Shown here: piece after piece, positions 1-7,588 of the stretch
Layout: every line of letters starts with the position of its first letter
Position numbering within the stretch: position 1 is the first letter of the stretch
IMG/VR virus record: IMGVR_UViG_3300006752_000200
Coordinates: 1 to 25,451 of that record
Source: a virus
Length of the DNA: 25,451 bases
Reading direction: 5' to 3' (one strand)
Translations under genes and position numbers: made by a program
Notes under the pieces: model-generated
Database searches by the model: none
Seen by the model: the letters and a program-made list of their open reading frames with translations, nothing else
Told to the model about the DNA's origin: nothing

Positions 1-75
1 AATAATAGAGTCGTGATTGAGAAATATAACCTTACAGTGTCATTTATAAGCAAGAATGAGGTTCAGATTGGCTAA
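1..75 (+). CDS. C-terminal end of an upstream gene (partial)
   Basis: Frame 1 is open from the window edge to TAA at 73-75 and encodes about 24 residues (ending SKNEVQIG). It would overlap the next gene by a few bases, as is common elsewhere in this genome. The fragment is too short to show function, and a chance open frame of this length is possible. Confidence 0.35.
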   Translation, partial: NNRVVIEKYNLTVSFISKNEVQIG

Positions 76-508
76 AAAAGGATTTACATGCGGGGCTTTT
101 GATCTACTACACGCGGGTCATATATTAATGCTGCAAGAGGCGCGATCATATTGTGACTTCCTTGTTGTAGGGCTTCATTCTGACCCAACCCTAGACCGGC
201 CCTTTAAGAATAAGCCTATCCAATCATTGGAGGAAAGGCGTATACAGCTTGAAGCTGTAAAGTATGTCGATCTTATTATAATCTATGATACTGAGAGTGC
301 GCTGTTGGACTTGCTCTGCGAGATTAAGCCCGATGTTAGGATCATCGGTGCGGATTACCTTAACCGCCGATTTACGGGTGACTTTTTAGGTATTGAGATA
401 AAATTTAATAACAGGGATCACACTTTCTCCTCATCAGAGTTAAGAAAGAGAATCCAACACGCTGAAAACGCAATGACAGAAAAGAAGATTTCCGATGAAC
501 AAGATTGA
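68..508 (+). CDS. HxGH-type nucleotidyltransferase (cytidylyltransferase-like)
   Basis: The protein belongs to the small cytidylyltransferase-like (HIGH superfamily) fold, which transfers an NMP from a nucleotide triphosphate to a phosphorylated substrate. The N-terminus carries GFTCGAFDLLHAGH with the nucleotide-binding HxGH motif at about residues 15-18, and the C-terminus has FSSSELRKRI, the expected second nucleotide-binding motif (S/TSSxLR type). About 146 residues is typical of glycerol-3-phosphate cytidylyltransferase-like proteins. I prefer the TTG at 68, preceded by GAGG at 58-61 with 6-base spacing and giving MAKKGFTCG. The ATG at 56 (4 residues longer) has no ribosome site. The gene overlaps thyX by 14 bp, so the two are probably cotranscribed. 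The substrate cannot be read from sequence; a role in nucleotide or cofactor supply, or in surface or DNA modification, is possible. Confidence 0.8.
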   Translation: MAKKGFTCGAFDLLHAGHILMLQEARSYCDFLVVGLHSDPTLDRPFKNKPIQSLEERRIQLEAVKYVDLIIIYDTESALLDLLCEIKPDVRIIGADYLNRRFTGDFLGIEIKFNNRDHTFSSSELRKRIQHAENAMTEKKISDEQD

Positions 509-1175
509 TTTAAATGATGGGGGATTTGTCTCACTCGTTGACACTATGGGTAGTGACATCTCAGTGGTCAACTCTGCGCGAGTATCATACGATAGCCGTA
601 CGGATTGTATTCGCGAAGGCAAAGATGACCGCTTAATGAAATATCTATGGGATCATCAACACACGTCTCCCTTTAGACACGCGACTCTTCAGTTCCACAT
701 TAAAGCTCCGATTTTCGTATTAAGGCAATGGATGAAGCACCAAGTTGGGTGTGCTTGGAATGAACGAAGCGGTCGTTATGTTAAATTTAAGACTGATTGG
801 TGGTCACCCGACCATCTATCCCAAGAGAACGATCAAAAACAGGGCGCAGGATGCCCCCTGAACGACTTTTTAAACATCAAGGCTATAGAGACATTACAAA
901 AGGGTTATGCCGACGCATACAAGGCATATAATGATCTTTTAGAAATGGGCGTAGCTAAAGAAGAAGCGAGAGCGGTTTTACCTGTAGGCATGTTCTCTGA
1001 ATGTTATTGGACGGCCTCTCTGCAGGCGGTACTTCATTTTCTTACTTTGAGGCTTGACGAGCACACACAAAATACTACAAGATCATACGCACGTGCGGTG
1101 TATGAGCTCATACAGCGCCATGAGCAATACGAGTGCGTGCTTGATATTTTTGCCGATGGACTTTCCGAAAACTAG
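495..1175 (+). CDS. thyX: FAD-dependent thymidylate synthase ThyX
   Basis: ThyX makes dTMP from dUMP using methylene-tetrahydrofolate, NADPH and FAD, supplying thymidine for phage DNA. The 226-residue length fits the family. Recognisable blocks are HTSPFRHATLQFHIKAPIF at about 56-74, the signature RQWMKHQVGCAWNERSGRY at 77-95, and LRLDEHTQNTTR near the C-terminus in place of the usual LRxxxxAQxEIR block. The signature deviates from canonical RHRx7S: it reads KHQ and has eight residues before the serine at 92. I believe related variants occur in phage ThyX proteins. The gene starts inside the end of the preceding nucleotidyltransferase gene and is followed by a class II ribonucleotide reductase, a coherent DNA-precursor module. 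Confidence 0.92.
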   Translation: MNKIDLNDGGFVSLVDTMGSDISVVNSARVSYDSRTDCIREGKDDRLMKYLWDHQHTSPFRHATLQFHIKAPIFVLRQWMKHQVGCAWNERSGRYVKFKTDWWSPDHLSQENDQKQGAGCPLNDFLNIKAIETLQKGYADAYKAYNDLLEMGVAKEEARAVLPVGMFSECYWTASLQAVLHFLTLRLDEHTQNTTRSYARAVYELIQRHEQYECVLDIFADGLSEN

Positions 1176-1188
1176 GCTTGAATGTAAC
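1160..1188 (+). promoter_or_regulatory. Recurrent element B, copy 1
   Basis: ACTTTCCGAAAACTA followed by GGCTTGAATGTAAC, spanning the thyX stop codon and lying 29 bp before the reductase start. It shares its core AAAACTA and the following TTGAA with about eleven other places in the window. A promoter or operator is inferred from position and repetition only; no good -10 follows at 17 bp. Confidence 0.55.
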
Positions 1189-1216
1189 ACGCACTCATTA
1201 AATTAATGGGTTTAAT

Positions 1217-3175
1217 ATGTTACAGAGAAAAGTGTTTTCACTTCCTGAAGAGTTTGTGTCTTCATACTCCAACAAGAATGTGCCTTGGGGTCCTCTGGGT
1301 TATTTCGTGTATAAGCGAACTTACGCGCGCAAGGTTTTAGGGACTGATCGTACTGAAGAGTGGTTTGAGACTGTTCGTCGTGTCGTAGAAGGAACTTATG
1401 CGTTACAGCGCTCTCATTGCGCCACGATGAACTTACATTGGGATAACGACAAGGCGATCAAATCTGCTCAGATCATGTACGATAAGATCTTTAACATGAA
1501 GTTCTTACCTCCTGGACGTGGCCTTTGGGCTATGGGAACAGAAATGATCTGGGAAAAGGGATCAGCTGCGCTCAACAACTGCGCTTTTATTAGCACAGAT
1601 AACATTGAGCAAGACCCTACAGCTCCCTTTACCTTCCTTATGGATATGTCAATGCTTGGCGTAGGCGTAGGCAGTGACACTCTAGGTAAAAACAAGCTAA
1701 CTGTGCTTGATCCACAAATTGATGAGACTCCATTTGTCGTTCCTGATACTAGAGAAGGATGGGTCTCACTAATCCGAATGGTGATTGGCGCGTACTTTGG
1801 CAGAAACGCGCTAAATTCAGTCATTGATTATTCAGAGGTGCGCCCTTTTGGTGCTGAGATTGTTGGCTTTGGAGGTGTAGCGAGTGGCCCTGAGCCATTG
1901 GCTACTCTCGTCGATAACATTAAGACTGTGCTTTCATCGCGAATTGGATCACTCCTTACGGGAAGTGATATCGTGGACATACACAATTACATCGGCAAGT
2001 GTGTTGTTGCAGGAAATGTTCGTCGTACTGCAGAGATCATGTTTGGTGAGCCCGACGATATAGAGTTCCTTGATTTAAAGACAGACATGGATGCATTAAA
2101 TGATCGTCGTTGGGCTTCTAACAACAGCGTATTCGCTTATGTTGGGATGCCTTATGACGACATTATTGAGCGTGTTGCCTTAAACGGTGAACCAGGGTTC
2201 ATCTACTTAGAGAACGCTAAGCGATTTGGCCGTTTAATCGACGGGCCTAAAGAGAGTGATACGCGGGTTAAAGGGACTAACCCTTGCGGAGAGCAATTCT
2301 TAGAGTCCTTTGAGCTTTGTAACCTTGTCGAGACTTTTCCTGCGGCGCATGACTCACTAGAAGAATACTTAGAGACGCTTAAATACGCTTATTTGTACGG
2401 CAAGAGCGTGACGCTACTCCCAACCCATGATCAGCGCACAAACGCTGTTATGTTGCGAAACAGACGTATTGGCGTAGGGATGAGCGGTATTGTTCAAGCC
2501 ATATCAAAATTTGGACGTGAGCGCTTCTTGTTTTTTGCTAACGAGGGGTATCGCGCCATTCAGGGGCTTGATAATAAATATAGCGAATGGCTGTGCATTA
2601 ACCGATCGGTTAAGACAACGACTGTAAAGCCTAGCGGCACTGTTTCGCTCTTAGCGGGCGCTACTCCGGGTATACACTACGACCATTCAGAATATTACAT
2701 AAGGAACGTGCGTCTATCTACGGAGTCAAAGCTTGTTGATCCTTGTATTGATGCGGGTTATTTGATCGAGCCTTGCAAATATCAACCGAGTACTCTGGTT
2801 GTGTCTTTCCCTGTGAAGAGTCAAAACTTTGAGAAATCTAAGAACGACGTTACCGTGATTGATCAGCTATCTCTGATACGCGACTTGCAGACATATTGGT
2901 CGGATAACAGCGTGTCATCTACGGTTACTTTCACAAAAGACGAGGTATCCTCTTTATCTGAGGCGTTGCGAATGTACGAGGAGTATCTGAAGAGTGTCTC
3001 TTTCTTACCTATTAGCGATCATGGCTATGAACAAGCGCCATATATTGAGATTACTAAGGATAAATACGAGGAGCTTATCGCAAGCGTCTCGCCATTAGAT
3101 GTGCGAGATGGTCATGAAATTGTTGAGCGTTTCTGTGATGGTGACCGATGCGAGATACCAATTAAAGGCAATTAA
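1217..3175 (+). CDS. nrdJ: Class II (adenosylcobalamin-dependent) ribonucleotide reductase, monomeric type
   Basis: The enzyme reduces ribonucleotides to deoxyribonucleotides through a cobalamin-generated thiyl radical. The ten-stranded barrel landmarks are all present: NNCAF with the first redox cysteine C122, NPCGEQ at 355-360 with the thiyl C357 and catalytic E359, the partner cysteine C368 eleven residues later in FELCNL (same spacing as C408/C419 of Lactobacillus leichmannii RTPR), and VKPSGTVSLLAG at about 470-481. The C-terminal tail ends with CDGDRC (C640 and C645), the CxxxxC shuttle expected for re-reduction. At 652 residues it is shorter than the 739-residue RTPR. It depends on oxygen-independent B12 chemistry, so the host must supply or import cobalamin. 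It follows thyX after a 41-bp gap containing element B. Confidence 0.93.
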   Translation: MLQRKVFSLPEEFVSSYSNKNVPWGPLGYFVYKRTYARKVLGTDRTEEWFETVRRVVEGTYALQRSHCATMNLHWDNDKAIKSAQIMYDKIFNMKFLPPGRGLWAMGTEMIWEKGSAALNNCAFISTDNIEQDPTAPFTFLMDMSMLGVGVGSDTLGKNKLTVLDPQIDETPFVVPDTREGWVSLIRMVIGAYFGRNALNSVIDYSEVRPFGAEIVGFGGVASGPEPLATLVDNIKTVLSSRIGSLLTGSDIVDIHNYIGKCVVAGNVRRTAEIMFGEPDDIEFLDLKTDMDALNDRRWASNNSVFAYVGMPYDDIIERVALNGEPGFIYLENAKRFGRLIDGPKESDTRVKGTNPCGEQFLESFELCNLVETFPAAHDSLEEYLETLKYAYLYGKSVTLLPTHDQRTNAVMLRNRRIGVGMSGIVQAISKFGRERFLFFANEGYRAIQGLDNKYSEWLCINRSVKTTTVKPSGTVSLLAGATPGIHYDHSEYYIRNVRLSTESKLVDPCIDAGYLIEPCKYQPSTLVVSFPVKSQNFEKSKNDVTVIDQLSLIRDLQTYWSDNSVSSTVTFTKDEVSSLSEALRMYEEYLKSVSFLPISDHGYEQAPYIEITKDKYEELIASVSPLDVRDGHEIVERFCDGDRCEIPIKGN

Positions 3176-3181
3176 ATAAAT

Positions 3182-3210
3182 TTGCTAAGAAGTTGGCTAT
3201 ATTGTACTAT
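3182..3210 (+). promoter_or_regulatory. Sigma70-like promoter, TTGCTAAGA family
   Basis: TTGCTA at 3182-3187, a 17-bp spacer, and TACTAT at 3205-3210. The AAGA downstream of the -35 is shared with the other family members. It serves the gene starting at 3295 and the expected transcript begins near 3217. Confidence 0.7.
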
Positions 3211-3216
3211 ACTTAC

Positions 3217-3255
3217 ATATTCAACGTGACTTAAATAAAACTCACCTTGAATATG
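3217..3255 (+). promoter_or_regulatory. 5'-leader hairpin overlapping element B
   Basis: CATATTCAA (3217-3225) and TTGAATATG (3247-3255) are perfect 9-bp complements. Inside them GTGA (3227-3230) and TCAC (3242-3245) can extend the stem past a single mismatch. The hairpin would sit at the extreme 5' end of the transcript from the 3182-3210 promoter. The interval also contains an element B copy (ACTTAAATAAAACT then CTTGAATATG). Confidence 0.55.
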
Positions 3256-3294
3256 CAACGTACAACCTCTTTTACTCATAGGAGTGATAATAAG

Positions 3295-3693
3295 ATGTCT
3301 GAAAAATCAGATTCCGGTCAAATCCAATTCCCTACCATACATTTATTGGTGTCTTGGACAGATAATCCTGTAGACGATGACTCTTGGGATACTTCGCACA
3401 CTCTGCCGTCTCAGGGATTTACCGACGAGAATGCCATTACGTTTGCCGACGATATGGGCGTGGATAAGTGTTGCGCGCTATGGCTCTACGAGGGTCCTCC
3501 GTATGTCGTAGGTGTTCATGAGCGTATTCTGTTCAATCCCTTCGTCTCTCAGTATGTGCGTAGAGTTCGCGACGCTAAGGTTATCCCCGACGGGCCTTGT
3601 GAGATGCAGAAGATGGAGTTGCTTTCTGAGGCTTTCGCTCGCGGTGGTATGACTGCGTACAATGACCAGCGAGATATATTGAAAAACGGATAG
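3295..3693 (+). CDS. Hypothetical protein (132 aa)
   Basis: No family was recognised. The product is acidic in its first half (residues VDDDSWDT near 27) and ends with a more basic, helix-prone segment that includes EMQKMELLSEAFARGG. No signal peptide or membrane segment is visible. I chose the ATG at 3295 because GGAG lies at 3281-3284; the open frame reaches back to a TTG at 3247 but that lies inside the leader hairpin. The gene has its own TTGCTAAGA promoter and is followed by another, so it is probably a single-gene transcript. Its cysteines (two adjacent, DKCCALW) do not form a metal-binding pattern. Confidence 0.75.
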   Translation: MSEKSDSGQIQFPTIHLLVSWTDNPVDDDSWDTSHTLPSQGFTDENAITFADDMGVDKCCALWLYEGPPYVVGVHERILFNPFVSQYVRRVRDAKVIPDGPCEMQKMELLSEAFARGGMTAYNDQRDILKNG

Positions 3694-3730
3694 TGTACGA
3701 CACAGATTCGACCTGTTCATCACAATATAT

Positions 3731-3759
3731 TTGCTAAGAAATTAGATAACCTGTAATAT
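3731..3759 (+). promoter_or_regulatory. Sigma70-like promoter, TTGCTAAGA family
   Basis: TTGCTA at 3731-3736, a 17-bp spacer, and TAATAT at 3754-3759, in the 133-bp gap before the gene at 3827. Confidence 0.68.
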
Positions 3760-3771
3760 ATAATCATCTCT

Positions 3772-3795
3772 TGCGCATATATATATATATGCGCA
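3772..3795. repeat. Perfect 24-bp palindrome in a leader
   Basis: The interval reads TGCGCA, then alternating AT, then TGCGCA, and is perfectly self-complementary over 24 bp. It lies just downstream of the 3731-3759 promoter and would fold as a hairpin near the 5' end of the transcript, 31 bases before the ATG at 3827. Confidence 0.7.
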
Positions 3796-3826
3796 CTCTT
3801 TACCCTATGCTTAAAGGTAAGCAACG

Positions 3827-4684
3827 ATGTATAAAGAAACTAGCGATTTAAATCCTCTCAAATTGCATGCAGAGCGTATGCACAGTCACATTAAGAGCTT
3901 CACTCAAGAAGGCGACAAACTCCACAAGATTGTGGGGCATGACTACTTTGAGATCTATACAACCTTGAATTCGGTCATTCAGGTTGACGCGTCTAACGTG
4001 TATGACGAGCCACCGCGTAACGAGCCTAACCTTCTTAACGTTGCGGAATACTTCTCTAACTTGCAGATGGTCAAACCCGATTACTTCGACAGCAAGGTAT
4101 TCTTCAATGGCAAAGGTCTTACGATCCGATATACCGCTAACGGCTATTTTGGAGAGCCCACTATTGGCAAGATCAACGTTGTACGCTTTGGCGCAGACCG
4201 CATCGAGTTTCACATCAACATGGATAATCACGATGTTGGAGGCACAGGGCTTCGTAATACCAATGTCGAGGGCAACAATGTTCGCATTAAATGGGATTAC
4301 GGCAGTCCTATATATAGTGACCTCGCGTCTGATTATGTACAGTATTCAATCAATCCTAATGAGTGTTGGCAAGAACATGAGGGCGTAACAAGCGCCGGAC
4401 ACCTCGTTGAGCTGATCCGAGATATGTTTGTTCGCTACGTGACTCTCAGACGCTACCAACACGAACTTAGGGTGCTCAATACAGAGACACCATGTCGCTA
4501 CATCACGGTTAATTGGGACCTTGACGAAGACGATCACTCAGATCTTGTAGAGAACGCTGTTAATCTTCCATCTGTCGTTAAGCTACTTGACGATGAGAAC
4601 TACGTAACCGATGCAGACGAAATCGTCGACCGCCTCTCAGAAGAATATGGCTACTGTATCTACGGCCTTTCCGCATTTATATAG
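3827..4684 (+). CDS. Hypothetical protein (285 aa), first gene of a small operon
   Basis: I do not recognise the family. The start is supported by AAAGG at 3813-3817, 9 bases before the ATG. The protein is soluble in appearance, acidic overall and rich in Asn, Asp and Tyr. The middle has beta-prone segments (KVFFNGKGLTIRYTANGYFG, then RIEFHINMDNHD), and the C-terminus is strongly acidic (DLDEDDHSDLVENAV). No membrane segment, metal motif or nucleotide-binding loop is seen. It is followed at 4695 and 5004 by two short genes with good ribosome sites and tiny gaps, so the three are likely cotranscribed from the promoter at 3731-3759. Confidence 0.8.
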   Translation: MYKETSDLNPLKLHAERMHSHIKSFTQEGDKLHKIVGHDYFEIYTTLNSVIQVDASNVYDEPPRNEPNLLNVAEYFSNLQMVKPDYFDSKVFFNGKGLTIRYTANGYFGEPTIGKINVVRFGADRIEFHINMDNHDVGGTGLRNTNVEGNNVRIKWDYGSPIYSDLASDYVQYSINPNECWQEHEGVTSAGHLVELIRDMFVRYVTLRRYQHELRVLNTETPCRYITVNWDLDEDDHSDLVENAVNLPSVVKLLDDENYVTDADEIVDRLSEEYGYCIYGLSAFI

Positions 4685-4694
4685 GACTATTGAC

Positions 4695-4994
4695 ATGACT
4701 AAGATATTTTCGCGCGCTGAAGAAATCGCTAACCGCTACCACAGGGCCACTATTGGCCACATCTCTGACTATTGTGGCCGATCTGGAGTTAAGGGAAAAG
4801 CCTTACGCATCACTGTTCCTCGCATTGACAGCTCAAGGTTTAAGCATAAGAGCTTACAGCACCCGCTGCTCACGGAGCTACGAGAATGTTATCCTCGCGA
4901 TCAGCTTCATCACGGCTGTCTTCGCGTAAAGATCGACGACGAGAGCTTGACCTACTTATCCTATAAGACCTTTATTCTACACCTTTCCTCTTAG
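4695..4994 (+). CDS. Hypothetical protein (99 aa)
   Basis: Unknown family. The ATG at 4695 follows AGGA at 4683-4686 and lies 10 bp after the previous stop; an upstream in-frame ATG at 4611 is embedded in the preceding gene and has no such site. The product is basic and rich in His, Arg and Ser (SRFKHKSLQHPLLTELRE), with a cysteine-containing segment DYCGRSGVKGKALR that is compatible with nucleic-acid binding but does not prove it. It is the second gene of the 3827-5249 group. Confidence 0.72.
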   Translation: MTKIFSRAEEIANRYHRATIGHISDYCGRSGVKGKALRITVPRIDSSRFKHKSLQHPLLTELRECYPRDQLHHGCLRVKIDDESLTYLSYKTFILHLSS

Positions 4995-5003
4995 GAGATA
5001 CCC

Positions 5004-5249
5004 ATGGATCACGAGTTTAACCTTCCCGCACACCACATTGAGCTGTTAACGCTCATTAAAACTCACGGAAAAGCGCCGGAGCTCTTTGAAATCCCTTATG
5101 GGAACAATGCTTTCGACCTTCTGATAGCGCTACGAGAAAATCTTAAGCGACATGGCTGGCCCCGCCCCGCGAGAGATCGCGCGATAGACCTATGCATGAC
5201 AGGCGACTACGAGAATCTTAAGATGTTCGTAAAAGCTTGCCTCGACTAG
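5004..5249 (+). CDS. Hypothetical small protein (81 aa)
   Basis: Unknown family, probably all-helical: it has amphipathic segments around HHIELLTLIKTHGKAPELF and FDLLIALRENLKRHGWPRP and no membrane segment. The ribosome site TTAGGAGA is 6-7 bases before the ATG and lies in a small inverted repeat (TCCT-CTT-AGGA, 4986-4996). The gene begins 9 bp after the preceding stop and ends at the next element B copy. Confidence 0.75.
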   Translation: MDHEFNLPAHHIELLTLIKTHGKAPELFEIPYGNNAFDLLIALRENLKRHGWPRPARDRAIDLCMTGDYENLKMFVKACLD

Positions 5250-5281
5250 ACTTATATAAAACTACCTCTGAACCCGTATGG
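5250..5281 (+). promoter_or_regulatory. Recurrent element B, copy 3 (TATATAAAACTA subtype)
   Basis: ACTTATATAAAACTACC followed by TCTGAACCCGTATGG fills almost the whole gap between the genes ending at 5249 and starting at 5289. A closely similar copy is at 7741-7773. The TATATA could act as a -10, but no -35 is evident 17 bp upstream. Confidence 0.55.
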
Positions 5282-5288
5282 AGTCACC

Positions 5289-6278
5289 ATGAACATTCCG
5301 ATTAGGTTATTCTCTCTCACGACTACTCAGCCTTATGTACACTTTAGGCTCGCTAAGAGCACCCTGTCCGTATCAGATGGAGATATTGTCTTTAGCGAAC
5401 TAACAGGGAGTAGCTATCCCGACTTTCAGATCACTATAACGGCCACTGATTATAAAGATATTAAAAAGAAGATCCACGATCTGTCACTAACTGAGATGTT
5501 TCTAAGAAATATTGATGACGATGAGATGACCCTTGTTAGCGGCGCTCACTTTTTCACGATTGGAATCACTAAGGCAGTCTCTGAATGGGGTGTCGCCTTG
5601 CCTGGACTACGTAGCCTTAAATCTGGGATCAACTTTATAGGCATACAACAGGCGAAAGAGTGTGCGGGCTATATGAGTAATGACCCTCACAGAGAGATGC
5701 TGTGTGGCGTTAAGGTTGGCAACGGGTTCATGTACGCCACCAATGGGTACTCCTTGTTTAAAACGCCAATCTCTTTGGATCATGAGCTTTCATTCTTTCT
5801 TAATTCTCGGCAAGTAAAATGCCTATCTCGGATGTCCCGCGCTCTGTTCCTAGACTTAGATGGTCACTGCTACATCTCTGATTTCAAGACTACGATCATC
5901 ATAGACAAGAACAGCAACGACGTATTAGCCTTCCCAGAGGTAGATCATATCATCAATCAACATAGCGAGGACAAAGAGCATAAGATTGGGAAGACTATAC
6001 GCGGGATATTGACTAAGGCAGCTAAAAGCAACGTAAGGGTTCATTTAGAGCTCAAAGACCAGCAATACACGATTACTGTTGATGACGAGAAGGTGTTCCG
6101 CTTTAAATCTAACCATTCAGAGTCCTTCTCCTTTAAGACAGACATGAAATACATCTCAACAGATCACGCTGAGCGAATCACTCACGTTTGTCCACTGACA
6201 AGCAAGGGAGAACTAGGCCAAACTTCACTGTTTAGATTGACTAACGACAGAACCATTGTCGTCGCTACTTACCGATAA
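5289..6278 (+). CDS. DNA polymerase sliding-clamp-like protein (DnaN/beta-clamp family, divergent)
   Basis: Several blocks resemble the bacterial beta clamp, which encircles DNA and tethers the polymerase. SNDPHREMLCGVKVGNGFMY followed by ATNGYSLF (about 130-157) matches the family pattern in which a D..R..L.GV stretch precedes an ATDGHRL stretch. AFPEVDHII at 214-222 resembles the FPDYRRVIP loop. The C-terminus ends in LFRLTNDRTIVVATYR, similar in position to the family's last strand. At 329 residues it is a little shorter than the usual 360-370. The N-terminal third is not recognisable. The gene has its own element B and is followed by a new promoter. I am moderately sure of the fold; a non-processivity role is possible. 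Confidence 0.6.
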   Translation: MNIPIRLFSLTTTQPYVHFRLAKSTLSVSDGDIVFSELTGSSYPDFQITITATDYKDIKKKIHDLSLTEMFLRNIDDDEMTLVSGAHFFTIGITKAVSEWGVALPGLRSLKSGINFIGIQQAKECAGYMSNDPHREMLCGVKVGNGFMYATNGYSLFKTPISLDHELSFFLNSRQVKCLSRMSRALFLDLDGHCYISDFKTTIIIDKNSNDVLAFPEVDHIINQHSEDKEHKIGKTIRGILTKAAKSNVRVHLELKDQQYTITVDDEKVFRFKSNHSESFSFKTDMKYISTDHAERITHVCPLTSKGELGQTSLFRLTNDRTIVVATYR

Positions 6279-6285
6279 TATATAT

Positions 6286-6314
6286 TTGCTAAGAAAACGG
6301 CTTTTTGTTATTAT
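6286..6314 (+). promoter_or_regulatory. Sigma70-like promoter, TTGCTAAGA family
   Basis: TTGCTA at 6286-6291, a 17-bp spacer, and TATTAT at 6309-6314, immediately after the clamp-like gene. Confidence 0.72.
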
Positions 6315-6336
6315 ATGTGTATTGAATGTATGACGA

Positions 6337-6393
6337 TGTGATCACAAATCGCCTCGTCTTCACTCCCCATACTCCCCCTATTCTCAAAGGAGA
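6337..6393 (+). promoter_or_regulatory. Structured 5' leader
   Basis: The leader carries TGTGATCACA (6337-6346), then C-tracts near 6364 and 6374, then TCTC-AAAG-GAGA (6382-6393), which places the Shine-Dalgarno in a short hairpin 7 bases before the ATG at 6401. The same order is seen in the leaders at 9076, 10224, 14516 and 17640. Confidence 0.5.
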
Positions 6394-6400
6394 TCGTACT

Positions 6401-6886
6401 ATGTGTACACGAGATATTTATCCGCTCTATTCTTTCGTTAACGTTCAAGATGTTAGCTTCGCACAAGGAATTCATGTTGTGATTGGCTATTCACCACGCA
6501 GATCTCAACCGGACACCGTAGATCTCATTCTTTGGAACACAGACGAAAGCGACATGCAAAGCCCGCTCGTCATCTGCACAAGTCATGTCACTCGCGCGCC
6601 TGTTGGCACTAGCGTTACTATTCGCCACTCACGCTTTCAAAGTGAGTGTGACATTAACTCGTTCAATCACGAATTACAGAAGAACGTTGAAGGGCGCACT
6701 GTGACTTACAACGGAGAGGAGCTTACTGTAAGACACGCGACCCTTATTGGGTTTGTTCCTTATGTTGATAAAAACGGGAACATCGTGACCTCTTCGGATC
6801 ATTGGAAACAGATTCATCGTGTCGTGTTCACCAACTTCTACACGGGATATATGGACTTCCGAGATCTCACTAACGCACCCTTTTAA
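6401..6886 (+). CDS. Hypothetical protein (161 aa)
   Basis: No family recognised. The ATG at 6401 follows AAAGGAG at 6386-6392; the longer frame from 6326 would begin inside the leader and is unlikely. The sequence is predicted beta-rich, alternating hydrophobic and polar residues (HVVIGYSPRRS, VDLILWNTDE, RVVFTNFYTGYMDF), and has no membrane segment or metal motif. It opens a group of three genes ending at 7588 (gaps of 40 bp and a TAATG overlap), transcribed from the promoter at 6286-6314. Confidence 0.76.
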   Translation: MCTRDIYPLYSFVNVQDVSFAQGIHVVIGYSPRRSQPDTVDLILWNTDESDMQSPLVICTSHVTRAPVGTSVTIRHSRFQSECDINSFNHELQKNVEGRTVTYNGEELTVRHATLIGFVPYVDKNGNIVTSSDHWKQIHRVVFTNFYTGYMDFRDLTNAPF

Positions 6887-6926
6887 GACCAAACCCCCAT
6901 ACACTCCACACCTTATAGGATTAATC

Positions 6927-7268
6927 ATGTTTGACCTCATCATGGAAGCCGATTTACAAAACGGCGAAAAGATATCAACTCCCGACATTACATCTAACAA
7001 GCCAAAAGTAGTCCGCGTCACTTACAAGCAGATTCCAATTCGCGTTAAGATCTCTAAGAATGGCGCTATTGGATGTCGTGACACCAATGAATGTTTCCTT
7101 AAGGCATTCTTCCCTAGACACTTTGATGATTACCTCTCAAACCAAGACGCGCTTCGACCTGTTGTATCAGAGCTACGCATACGCATGGAGCTACGTTCAT
7201 TCTTAATGGACAGCGCCCTTGCTAATCCACAAGAGATCATCGCGTACTTACGTGAAGAGGACAAATAA
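6927..7268 (+). CDS. Hypothetical protein (113 aa)
   Basis: Unknown family. The ATG at 6927 has AGGA at 6917-6920; the open frame extends back to 6819 but that part overlaps the previous gene in another frame. The protein has a basic beta-like N-terminal half (KPKVVRVTYKQIPIRVKISK) and a helical C-terminal half (VVSELRIRMELRSFLMDSAL). Its stop overlaps the start of the zinc-ribbon gene as TAATG, indicating translational coupling. Confidence 0.74.
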   Translation: MFDLIMEADLQNGEKISTPDITSNKPKVVRVTYKQIPIRVKISKNGAIGCRDTNECFLKAFFPRHFDDYLSNQDALRPVVSELRIRMELRSFLMDSALANPQEIIAYLREEDK

Positions 7269-7588
7269 TGGCTCGTCATTTACTTTATTGCGGAACTTGT
7301 GACCTACCTTTTATAACTGAGTATGCGGGTTCATCATCATGCCTCCCTTGTTGGAAAACTGATCAGGACTATGACTTATCTAAGGCAGACAAAGCGCACA
7401 TCATGTTGCAAGAGAGACTGAAGCAAGAGCTTGACCGACCTGCTCCGCGAAGAGAGCGCACTAGCAGCGCCAAAGGCTTGACCAAAAAGAACATCAAGCG
7501 CCTTATTAGGCTATGCCACCCTGATAAGCACGATAACAGCACCTTAAGTACAGAGATGACTAAGATTCTCAATGATATGCGCGAATAG
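7268..7588 (+). CDS. Zinc-ribbon protein with a truncated J-domain-like C-terminus
   Basis: The N-terminus has a CxxC-13-CxxC arrangement (C8, C11, C25, C28) that should bind zinc. The C-terminus KKNIKRLIRLCHPDKHDNS contains the HPD tripeptide at 84-86 in a helix-HPD-helix setting like the J-domain of DnaJ cochaperones, which stimulates Hsp70 ATPase. Only half a J-domain is present. I recall small phage proteins with the same C-terminal pattern annotated as DnaJ-like. Interaction with host DnaK is therefore possible but inferred. The gene is translationally coupled to the one before it and closes the 6401-7588 operon. Confidence 0.72.
   Translation: MARHLLYCGTCDLPFITEYAGSSSCLPCWKTDQDYDLSKADKAHIMLQERLKQELDRPAPRRERTSSAKGLTKKNIKRLIRLCHPDKHDNSTLSTEMTKILNDMRE

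Noticed and set aside
1176-1216. Cobalamin riboswitch before the B12-dependent reductase
   Set aside because: The 41-bp gap is too short and no B12-box-like sequence is seen.
6337-6346. TGTGATCACA and related leader motifs as CRP sites
   Set aside because: CRP needs TGTGA-N6-TCACA; here the spacing varies from 0 to about 27 and the motif lies downstream of promoters, which fits an RNA stem better.
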